This document shows positions 42,775 through 50,080 of a stretch of DNA of 64,000 bases, piece by piece; the stretch's first letter is position 1; the number at the start of each line of letters is the position of its first letter. The stretch is taken from NCBI GenBank assembly GCA_963205105.1, contig CAUJJW010000322.1, positions 16,561 to 80,560 on the forward strand. Direction: 5' to 3'. The stretch comes from Verrucomicrobiota bacterium (GTDB lineage: Bacteria; Verrucomicrobiota; Verrucomicrobiia; Limisphaerales; CAIMTB01). The position numbers were made by a program, and so were the translations under genes. The notes below the pieces were generated by a model, which worked only from the letters and a program-made list of their open reading frames with translations, was not told the DNA's origin and ran no database searches.

Positions 42775-43746
42775 TCAGCGCTCAGGAATCTCGGCAGCTT
42801 TCTCTCCTTCGCTCCGACTCGCCTGAACCATGGCCTCCGCCAATTCCTCGGGAGTCCATCGGTTTCCGTTGAATTGTCGGAACACCCGTCCCTCGGGATT
42901 CACCACCACCGTACGGAGGTTGTGGGAAAAGCTGCCCCCTTCCCGACCCACGATCAGGTCGAACGCGGGCTTCACCACCTTCACTCCCTCCGGGGACAAA
43001 GCCGCAAACCACCACCCCCGCGCGTCAGCTCCCCGGTAGATCGACGCGTGCGTCTGCAAAACCTTGGGCTGGTCAAAATCGCTGTCGAAGGAGAGCGACA
43101 GAAACACCCAGTTCGTTGGACCCGCACCGCTCTGCATCAGCAAGGAACGGGCTTTCTCGAAGTTCTTGTTCATGCGCGGACAGAAATCCGGCAGCGGGCA
43201 ACGGGTGAAGAAAAAGGTCATGGCCACCGCGCTCCCGCGCCAGTGCGACAGCGTCACTCCTTCCCCTGTCTCCAATCGCAGGTTGAGATCCGGCACGGCA
43301 TCTCCCGGTTCCAGCATGACTTCCTCCTCCTCGACCTCATCCGCGGCGGGTGTCGTCTCCGGTGAAACCGCAACCGTCCCGGCCTCCGCGGAGGCAACAC
43401 CACGGATGCGATCGATGAAGTGATCCTCGGATCGTGCCACCAAACGGAACTCGATGGCGTCACCGGCTTTCAACCCGGCGAGTTCATTCGTGTTCAGAAC
43501 GGTCAGTTCCATGGTCATTTTCGGCATGTATCCCGGAATTTCCTCATGCCGCACCACCAGAGTGCCGCCCGCTGCCGGCACGTCGCGAACCACCCCCTTC
43601 ACTTGGAAGGCGCGGTCGCCAGGCTGAAGGCCGGCAGTGTCGGCAGACGTCGATTCCAGCCTTCCCCCAGGTCCACACCCCGTCAGAAGGGCCAGGCACA
43701 GCACCCACCCCAGTTCCATCCATCGGCGCCAGACGCGTGTTGTCAT
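42775..43746 (-). CDS. CusF-SCO1/SenC fusion copper chaperone lipoprotein
   Basis: 323 residues. Lipoprotein signal with Cys 24 (L-L-T-G-C). Residues 45-115 are a CusF-like copper domain with H67 and M74, M77, M79 in H-E-E-I-P-G-Y-M-P-K-M-T-M. An acidic linker (135-146) leads to a SCO1/SenC thioredoxin-fold domain (150-310) with Cys 183 and Cys 189 (R-C-P-L-P-D-F-C-P) and the copper His 275 (F-S-H-N). It likely delivers Cu to the CuA site of an oxidase or guards against copper. The start overlaps the stop of the SCO gene by 4 bases. Confidence 0.88.
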   Translation of the reverse strand: MTTRVWRRWMELGWVLCLALLTGCGPGGRLESTSADTAGLQPGDRAFQVKGVVRDVPAAGGTLVVRHEEIPGYMPKMTMELTVLNTNELAGLKAGDAIEFRLVARSEDHFIDRIRGVASAEAGTVAVSPETTPAADEVEEEEVMLEPGDAVPDLNLRLETGEGVTLSHWRGSAVAMTFFFTRCPLPDFCPRMNKNFEKARSLLMQSGAGPTNWVFLSLSFDSDFDQPKVLQTHASIYRGADARGWWFAALSPEGVKVVKPAFDLIVGREGGSFSHNLRTVVVNPEGRVFRQFNGNRWTPEELAEAMVQASRSEGEKAAEIPER

Positions 43747-44444
43747 CGTTTCCGCTCCCTTTCCGCGTCGGCGATCTCATCGAGCACCTGCCCCACCACG
43801 GAGGAACTCATCCCGTCGAAATACCGACGTACTCTCCCTTCCCCATCCACCACGACGATGCGTTCCGCCCGATCGAAATTGCCCGGGATCAGACTTGGGG
43901 CGTCCAAAGGCGCCTTCGGCAGGAAGCTTGTTTCGATGACCCGATACACATCGGACTTTTCCCCGGTCAGAAAGAGCCAGCGCTTCGGGTCCGCCTTCAG
44001 GCGGTCGGCAAAGGCGGCGAGAACCTCAGGGGTGTCGGTGCGCGGATCGACCGAGAACGAGACCAACTGCACGTCAGGTTTGGCGGCGACGTATCCCTGG
44101 ATTTCCGTCATGCGCCGGCTCACTTCGTAGCAGGCCAGCGAGCAGCCGGTGAACACGAAGTTCACCACCAGGATTTTCCCCTCGAATTCGGCACGTTCGA
44201 CCGGTCGTCCTGAACGTTCGGTCAGGCGGAAATCGGTCAACTGGCGCGCCTGGCGGGGCGGTCCAAGTCGCGCGGTTTCCCGCTGCTTTTTCCAATACAG
44301 ACCACCGGCCACCAGCGCGCCGAGCAGCAGGACCACCCCGAGCATCGCCCCGACCGACAGCGCGGCGCTGTGGGTTGGAACAGGAGGCGTTCCCTGCGGC
44401 TCGGGAGCAGTCCCCATCTCCGGCGAAAGCCTCGGCTGATTCAT
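43743..44444 (-). CDS. SCO-family membrane protein lacking the copper histidine
   Basis: Predicted 233 residues. One transmembrane helix (about 28-50) is followed by a SCO thioredoxin domain with C101-S-L-A-C105 (F-V-F-T-G-C) and the end motif V-V-V-D-G-E-G-R-V-R-R-Y-F-D-G. The third copper ligand, a His normally just before this motif, is replaced: the segment at 189-196 reads N-F-D-R-A-E-R-I. The only His in the protein is residue 25, before the helix. A thiol-disulfide or reductase role is more likely than copper transfer. Overlaps its two neighbours by 4 bases each. Confidence 0.85.
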   Translation of the reverse strand: MNQPRLSPEMGTAPEPQGTPPVPTHSAALSVGAMLGVVLLLGALVAGGLYWKKQRETARLGPPRQARQLTDFRLTERSGRPVERAEFEGKILVVNFVFTGCSLACYEVSRRMTEIQGYVAAKPDVQLVSFSVDPRTDTPEVLAAFADRLKADPKRWLFLTGEKSDVYRVIETSFLPKAPLDAPSLIPGNFDRAERIVVVDGEGRVRRYFDGMSSSVVGQVLDEIADAERERKR

Positions 44445-44878
44445 GGGGAAGGAGGTTCTGCGGCCACCTTGCCCTCCGGCGTGCTCCCCACCTTCGGCTT
44501 CGCGGCCGCGCTTCTTGCCGGAACATTGGTCATCAAAGTTCCCCGAAATCCGGCCTCCTGAATGGCCTTCAGCAGCCCCGAGCATTCCACCCGCTTGGAG
44601 TCATACACCACCGTGGCCATGGTGTCCGTGAAGGACACTACCGCCTTGACCACCCCCGGCGTGAGTTTCAACTCCGCCGTCAGGCCTTTGGCGCAGTCCT
44701 TACAATGCATCCCGGTGATGGAGAAACGGTTCGTCAACCAATCTCCCCTGCCGACCCGCTCCGTTCGGGCGTTTGAGTCCGCGCCCTCCGCCAACCTCAC
44801 GGAGCACAACAGCACAACAGCACCCACGACCACCCATCCCGCACAACTCATCAGCCATCCGTCCCGACCTCGTTTCAT
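44441..44878 (-). CDS. Secreted heavy-metal-associated (HMA) domain protein
   Basis: Predicted 145 residues. Signal peptide or anchor (about 10-31), then a ferredoxin-like HMA domain with G-M-H-C59-K-D-C62-A (copper-binding M-x-C-x-x-C). A Pro/Ala/Lys-rich tail follows. It should bind Cu+ outside the cytoplasm and hand it to the SCO proteins. Overlaps the SCO start by 4 bases (ATGA). ATG 44878 is chosen because the hydrophobic segment follows it. Confidence 0.85.
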   Translation of the reverse strand: MKRGRDGWLMSCAGWVVVGAVVLLCSVRLAEGADSNARTERVGRGDWLTNRFSITGMHCKDCAKGLTAELKLTPGVVKAVVSFTDTMATVVYDSKRVECSGLLKAIQEAGFRGTLMTNVPARSAAAKPKVGSTPEGKVAAEPPSP

Positions 44879-44924
44879 GCGAGAAACTTTGCGCCGACTT
44901 CCATTCCCCCGCCATGGCAATTGT

Positions 44925-45134
44925 TTATTCCTCCACTGCGAATCCGACTTTGATCGTCACCTGCCAGCGGTGAACCTTTCCATCCTCGATGCTCCCTCGA
45001 GTCTCGGTCACTTCGAACCAACTCAGGTTCTTGATCGTCTTGCGCGCCCGCTTGAGCGCCGAGCCCACGGCTTCCTCAATCGAGTTGGTCGACGTTCCTG
45101 TGAGTTCGATCAGTTTGTAGACTGGATCTTTCAT
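44925..45134 (-). CDS. Dodecin
   Basis: 69 residues, the family length. K-L-I-E-L-T-G-T-S at the start, S-I-E-E-A-V-G-S-A-L, then N-L-S-W-F-E-V-T-E-T-R-G, with the Trp that stacks on flavin, and V-H-R-W-Q-V-T-I-K-V-G-F at the end. Dodecins form hollow dodecamers that store riboflavin, FMN or FAD. The gene stands alone between the copper cassette and NDH-2. Confidence 0.93.
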   Translation of the reverse strand: MKDPVYKLIELTGTSTNSIEEAVGSALKRARKTIKNLSWFEVTETRGSIEDGKVHRWQVTIKVGFAVEE

Positions 45135-45277
45135 GCTTGATAAGTGTGAACCGCATTCGAAACACGTTCCGACGCTACGGGGACGCCCACCACGAGCTTC
45201 ACAAGCCCTCGGTTCACGTGCCATGGGGTAAAACCCTACCCTTTTGGTCGCGCCCCTGATCGGCCGAGCAGCGGGCT

Positions 45278-46555
45278 TCAACTCTCGCTGGTGTTCCCAA
45301 AAATGATCCGCGCCCCGCGCTTGTAGGCGAAGTAGGAGTACATCCACTGCAACAGGACCGCCGCCCGGTTGCGGAACCCGATCAGGAACACCAGGTGCAC
45401 GCCCAACCAGGCCAACCAAGCCGGAAATCCGGTCAGTTCGAGAGCCCCCACCTTCGCGACCGCCGCCGATCGCCCGATCGTGGCCATCGTCCCCTTGTCC
45501 CAGTACTTGAAGGCAGTTCGCGCCGCATGACGCCCTCCGGGTGAGCCCAGTTCCTCCGAAATCGTCGATGCCACATGGCGGGCCATCTGCATGGCGGCCG
45601 GCGAAACCCCGGGTACCGGCCGCCCATCCAGCCCCGTCACCAGCGCCATGTCGCCAATCGCAAACACCTCGGGCCTCCCCGAAAGACTGAGATCGCTCAA
45701 CACTTTCACACGACCGGCCCGGTCCAGTTCGGCACCCAATTGTCGCGCAAGCGGAGATCCCCCCACGCCAGCCGCCCACAGGATGTTCGCCGCCCGCAGG
45801 ACACGGCCATTCTCGAATTCCACCTCGCGCTCCCGCAGATCCCGCACCTTGGTGTTCACCAGGACTTCCACCCCCAGCGCCTCCAATTGCCGACGGGCAC
45901 TTTCGCTCAGGCTTTCCGGCAGATGCCCCAGAATCCTTGGCCCCGCTTCGACCAGCACCACATGGGCCTGGGTCGGGTCCATGCGCCGAAAATCCCGGGC
46001 CAAGACCGTGCGCGACAATTCGGCGAAGGCCCCGGCCAACTCGACTCCCGTCGGCCCGCCACCCACCACCACCATGGAGGTCAGTTCCCGCCTCAGCTCG
46101 GGATCGGTAGAATTTTCGGCCTGTTCAAACGCCAGCAACACTTCCCGACGAATCCGCACCGCGTCATCCAGCGACTTCAAACCGGGTGCGTGGCGCTCCC
46201 ATTCCGGGTGCCCGAAGTAACTCGTCACTCCGCCCAACGCCATCACCAGGTAGTCATACGGCAGCGTCGCATGCCCCAGTTTCACCGTGCGACCGTCCAG
46301 ATCAATCGACTGCACGTCATCCATCAGCACAGTCACATCCGGGCGATCCGAAAAAATCGACCGGATCGGCGCGGCAATCTCCGGCGCCGACAATCCCGCC
46401 GTGGCCACCTGGTACAGCAGCGGCTGAAACAGGTGATGGTTGGTCCGATCCACCAGCGTGATGGTCGCCGAGGGATGCCGAAATGCCTGACAGAACGTCA
46501 GCCCGCCAAAACCCGCTCCCAACACCACCACCCGAACGCCATGGGCTTCTTTCAC
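45278..46555 (-). CDS. ndh: Type II NADH dehydrogenase (NDH-2)
   Basis: 425 residues. Single-subunit, non-pumping NADH:quinone oxidoreductase on the inner face of the membrane. Motifs: V-V-L-G-A-G-F-G-G-L (FAD) at residue 10, V-V-V-G-G-G-P-T-G-V-E-L-A-G (NADH) near 163, and V-F-A-I-G-D-M-A (FAD) near 300. A C-terminal amphipathic/hydrophobic segment (A-W-L-G-V-H-L-V-F-L-I-G-F-R-N-R) anchors it to the membrane, as in bacterial NDH-2. Starts at GTG 46555. Divergent from the selD fusion (122-bp gap). Confidence 0.9.
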   Translation of the reverse strand: MKEAHGVRVVVLGAGFGGLTFCQAFRHPSATITLVDRTNHHLFQPLLYQVATAGLSAPEIAAPIRSIFSDRPDVTVLMDDVQSIDLDGRTVKLGHATLPYDYLVMALGGVTSYFGHPEWERHAPGLKSLDDAVRIRREVLLAFEQAENSTDPELRRELTSMVVVGGGPTGVELAGAFAELSRTVLARDFRRMDPTQAHVVLVEAGPRILGHLPESLSESARRQLEALGVEVLVNTKVRDLREREVEFENGRVLRAANILWAAGVGGSPLARQLGAELDRAGRVKVLSDLSLSGRPEVFAIGDMALVTGLDGRPVPGVSPAAMQMARHVASTISEELGSPGGRHAARTAFKYWDKGTMATIGRSAAVAKVGALELTGFPAWLAWLGVHLVFLIGFRNRAAVLLQWMYSYFAYKRGARIIFGNTSES

Positions 46556-46677
46556 CGGCTCAGAATGCCCCAGAACCCGCCCAAATCCAGTCGCCGCGCC
46601 CGTGTCCGCTGTCCGCAGGTCGTCAACCCGGGGTTTTTTCTGCCCTTCACCGGCCCCGTTCCGTATAGCTCGCCGCG

Positions 46678-49020
46678 ATGATTGCGACCGTCCCCACCCG
46701 GCACGACCTCGTGCTTGTGGGAGGTGGCCACGCGCATGTCGCCGTCCTGAAGCGCTTCGGCATGCATCCCCTGCCCGGCGCTCGCATCACTCTCGTCTCC
46801 AACACCTCCGCGGCACCGTACTCCGGCATGCTGCCCGGCCTGATCGCCGGCCATTACCAAAGCGGCGAGGCGCACGTCGAGCTCCGACCTTTGTGCCGCT
46901 TCGCCAACGCCCAGTTCATCCAAGCTCCCATCACTGGTCTCGATCTGAACCACCGACAACTCCGATTCCGCGACCGACCGCCCATCGGGTTCGACACACT
47001 TTCGATCAACACCGGCTCCACGCCCTCGCTGCAGAGCATCCCAGGCGCGGTCGACCACGGACTGGCCGTCAAACCCGTGGACCGTTTTCTCGAGGGTTGG
47101 GCTGCGCTGCGCGACCGACTCGCCCACCGTCCCGCTCCCGGAGTTCGCTGGCGCGTGGTGGTAGTCGGCGGCGGCGCCGGCAGCGTGGAGCTGATCTTCG
47201 CCATCCGCCACCGTTGGCTCGCCGACCTCGCCCACAGCCCTGGGCCGGGTGCACCACGCCCGGAGTTCCACCTGGTGACCGCCGCCAAGAACCCGCTTCC
47301 GACCCACAGCCGCGCCGTCCAGCGCCTCACCGAACGCGCACTCCTTCGACAAGACATCCAGGTGCATACCGGACGCCGGGTCATGGAGGCCCTCCCCGAC
47401 GCACTGGTGTGCACCGACGGTTCGCGCATCCCCTTCGACGCTTTGGTCTGGGCCACCCACGCATCGCCCGCTCCCTGGGTGGCCACCTCCGGGTTGGCCA
47501 CCGATCCCTCCGGCTTCATCGCTGTCACGACAACACTTCAATCCACCTCGCACCCGTTCATTTTCGCGGCCGGAGACATCGCTTCCGTTGTCCATCACCC
47601 TCGCCCGAAGTCCGGAGTGTTCGCCGTCCGCCAAGGCCCCCCCCTCGCCGAAAACCTCCGCCGCGCGGTCTGCGGTGTTTCACCCCGGCCCTTCATCCCT
47701 CAGTCCCGAGCTCTCAACCTTCTGTCCACCGGCGACCGCCATGCCATCGCTTCCTACGGCTCATTCGCGCTGGCGGGTCGCTGGGTGTGGACGATCAAAG
47801 ACTGGATCGACCGGCGCTGGATGCGCACCTACCAGGAGTTGCCCATGAGTCGTGCCTCCGTAGCGGCGGGCATCCCGCCTGCCGTGGAAGGGGGCGCCTC
47901 GCCCCCCGGAGCCCCCTCAGGTTCAAGGTTCGTGAGCCAGTCAGTTTCGAACCGAGGGCTTCCCCCGCAACTACCCTGCGGCGGTTGCGCCGCCAAAGTT
48001 CCGGCCGAGGTGCTCAACCGCGTCCTGCACCGACTCCAACCCCTCGCTCGCCCGGGAATCCTGATCGGTCTCGATGCGCCCGACGATGCGGCGGTGATCG
48101 CCCCTCCCCCGGGACTCGCCCTGGTGCAGACGGTGGACTCGTTCCGCACCTTCCTACAAGACCCCTATCTCTTTGGGCGGATCGCCACCCTTCATGGGTT
48201 GAACGATCTGTTCGCCATGGGAGCCGAACCGCATTCCGCGTTGGCTGTCGCGACCCTTCCCGCAGGTGCCGCGCACCTCGTGGAGGAGACCCTGTTCCAG
48301 TTGCTCTCGGGCGTCCTTGCCGAACTCAACGCCCACGACACCGCCTTGGTGGGTGGCCACTCTGCCGAGGGCTTGGAACTGTCATTGGGCCTGACCCTGA
48401 ACGGATTCGCCGCGCCAGGGGTTCTCCTGCGCAAGGGCGGACTTCGGCCGGGCGATGTGCTGATCCTGACCAAGGGTTTGGGCACAGGAACGTTGTTCGC
48501 CGCCGACATGATCGGCAAAGCGAAAGGATCCTGGGTCGAAGCAGCCATCGCGTCGATGACGCGTTCCGGACACCAGGCATCCCATTGCTTCCGGCAGCAC
48601 CAAGCGTCCTCCTGCACCGATATTTCGGGCTTTGGTCTGGCAGGTCACCTGGCGGAGATGCTCCGCGCGTCCGGCGTTTCGGCAGCGGTCCACTTGGACT
48701 CCCTTCCCGTGCTCGACGGCGCCCTCGAAACCATCCGCGCCGGCCTGCTCAGTTCCTTGCACCCACACAATCGGAGCGCTGCCCGCGCCATCGCCGACGC
48801 TGACACCACAATCGAACGCGATCCCCGCCACGAATTGCTCTTCGACCCCCAGACTTCGGGAGGTCTGCTGGGGGGCATTCCCGCGGATCAGGCGGAGCGA
48901 TGCCTGGCAACCCTCCACCAGCTGGGTTACCAGCAGGCTGCCGCCATTGGCAAAGTTCTCGCCCGTCCGGAGAGCGCCTCGGCGCCGTGGATCCACTGCC
49001 GCATCGGCGAACGAGCCTGA
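46678..49020 (+). CDS. selD: FAD-dependent oxidoreductase-selenide water dikinase fusion
   Basis: 780 residues. Residues 1-385 form an NDH-2-like FAD-dependent oxidoreductase: L-V-G-G-G-H-A-H-V at 13, V-V-V-G-G-G-A-G-S-V-E-L near 160, F-A-A-G-D-I near 300. Residues 430-780 are SelD, which makes selenophosphate from selenide and ATP: C437-A-A-K440 (catalytic Cys and Lys), D-A-P-D-D-A-A-V, G-G-H-S and T-D-I-S-G-F-G-L-A-G-H-L. The catalytic residue is Cys, not Sec. Such fusions are known in cyanobacteria and other phyla. The linker between the domains (about 395-430) is encoded by REP-like hairpins. The oxidoreductase half may supply reduced selenium. Confidence 0.92.
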   Translation: MIATVPTRHDLVLVGGGHAHVAVLKRFGMHPLPGARITLVSNTSAAPYSGMLPGLIAGHYQSGEAHVELRPLCRFANAQFIQAPITGLDLNHRQLRFRDRPPIGFDTLSINTGSTPSLQSIPGAVDHGLAVKPVDRFLEGWAALRDRLAHRPAPGVRWRVVVVGGGAGSVELIFAIRHRWLADLAHSPGPGAPRPEFHLVTAAKNPLPTHSRAVQRLTERALLRQDIQVHTGRRVMEALPDALVCTDGSRIPFDALVWATHASPAPWVATSGLATDPSGFIAVTTTLQSTSHPFIFAAGDIASVVHHPRPKSGVFAVRQGPPLAENLRRAVCGVSPRPFIPQSRALNLLSTGDRHAIASYGSFALAGRWVWTIKDWIDRRWMRTYQELPMSRASVAAGIPPAVEGGASPPGAPSGSRFVSQSVSNRGLPPQLPCGGCAAKVPAEVLNRVLHRLQPLARPGILIGLDAPDDAAVIAPPPGLALVQTVDSFRTFLQDPYLFGRIATLHGLNDLFAMGAEPHSALAVATLPAGAAHLVEETLFQLLSGVLAELNAHDTALVGGHSAEGLELSLGLTLNGFAAPGVLLRKGGLRPGDVLILTKGLGTGTLFAADMIGKAKGSWVEAAIASMTRSGHQASHCFRQHQASSCTDISGFGLAGHLAEMLRASGVSAAVHLDSLPVLDGALETIRAGLLSSLHPHNRSAARAIADADTTIERDPRHELLFDPQTSGGLLGGIPADQAERCLATLHQLGYQQAAAIGKVLARPESASAPWIHCRIGERA
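47861..47907 (+). repeat. REP-like hairpin pair inside the selD fusion linker
   Basis: GGCGGG-CAT-CCCGCC (47865-47879) and GGGGGCG-CCT-CGCCCCC (47890-47906) are two adjacent hairpins in the stretch that encodes the interdomain linker (A-A-G-I-P-P-A-V-E-G-G). Their form resembles the intergenic GC-rich palindromes that are dispersed in some Verrucomicrobia and Planctomycetes genomes. It reads in frame, so the element seems to have been absorbed into coding sequence. Copy number is not known from this window. Confidence 0.5.
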
Positions 49021-49024
49021 AGAC

Positions 49025-49990
49025 TCACTCCAGTCCGCTCGCCTGCCGCGCCCGCTTCAACACCTTCGATGCCACCGCCCGCGCCCGATCGGCACCTTCC
49101 TTCAGCACGGCGTGCACATAATCGAGGTTGCCTTCCAACTCCTTGCGGCGCGCCCGGGCCTCGGCGAAGAAATTCCAGTAGTTCTCGAACAAGGCCTTCT
49201 TGAGATCGCCATAGCCGAAACCTCCCGCCCGAAGTTTTTCCTCCACCGACTTCGCGACATCCGCAGGCGCCACCAATTGGAGCAGCTTGACCGCGTTGTT
49301 CTGGTCGGCATCGGGCTTGGGTTCGTCCGGGGTGCGACTGTCCATCACGATCGACATCACCTTCTTCCGCAGGGCCTTTTCCTCGCCAAAAATCTCGATC
49401 GTGTTGCCGTAGCTCTTGCTCATCTTCTGGCCATCCGTGCCGGGCACCACGGCGACCTCCTCGCGGATGCGCGGTTCGGGCACCACGAAGGTGGTGCCAT
49501 ACGCTTCGTTGAACTTGATGGCGATGTCGCGCGTCACTTCCACATGCTGCTTCTGATCGCGCCCTACCGGGACGACGTTGGAGTCGTAGATCAGAATGTC
49601 CGCCGCCATCAGAACCGGATAGGCGAACAACCCGTGGTTGATCGGAATGCCCCGCGACGTCTTGTCCTTGTAGCTGTGACAGCGCTCCAGCAGCCCCATC
49701 GGCGTGATCGCGCTAAGGATCCACATGAGCTCGCAATGCTCGGGCACATCGGACTGCCGGAAAAACACGCTGCGCTTCGGGTCCAGACCGCAGGCCAGAA
49801 AGTCCAGCGCCACATCCAGACAGTTCTTCCGACGCGCGGCCGCATCGAACAACGACGTCATGGAGTGGTAATCCGCGATGAAGTAGTAGGCGTCGCCCTG
49901 GTTCTGCAATTCGATCGCGGGACGCATCATCCCGAAGAAATTCCCGAGATGCAGGGCGCCCGAGGGCTGGATGCCGGACAAGATACGCAT
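49025..49990 (-). CDS. trpS: Tryptophan-tRNA ligase
   Basis: Predicted 321 residues, normal for bacterial TrpS. Class I signatures: P-S-G-A-L-H-L-G-N (HIGH-like, residues 9-17) and K-M-S-K-S (189-193). D-Q-K-Q-H-V-E-V-T-R-D and the W-I-L-S-A-I-T-P region that contact Trp and the dimer are present. ATG 49990 is chosen since the family starts at M-R-I-L-S-G-I-Q-P-S-G. The stop lies 4 bases from the convergent selD stop. Confidence 0.95.
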   Translation of the reverse strand: MRILSGIQPSGALHLGNFFGMMRPAIELQNQGDAYYFIADYHSMTSLFDAAARRKNCLDVALDFLACGLDPKRSVFFRQSDVPEHCELMWILSAITPMGLLERCHSYKDKTSRGIPINHGLFAYPVLMAADILIYDSNVVPVGRDQKQHVEVTRDIAIKFNEAYGTTFVVPEPRIREEVAVVPGTDGQKMSKSYGNTIEIFGEEKALRKKVMSIVMDSRTPDEPKPDADQNNAVKLLQLVAPADVAKSVEEKLRAGGFGYGDLKKALFENYWNFFAEARARRKELEGNLDYVHAVLKEGADRARAVASKVLKRARQASGLE

Positions 49991-50080
49991 GCCGCAGGCT
50001 AACCAGCACCCCCCGCCGCGTTCAACCTGCCTCCATCCATTCGGGGCCACCCCCCTGTTCCTCCGGGCCAAACCCACCGG

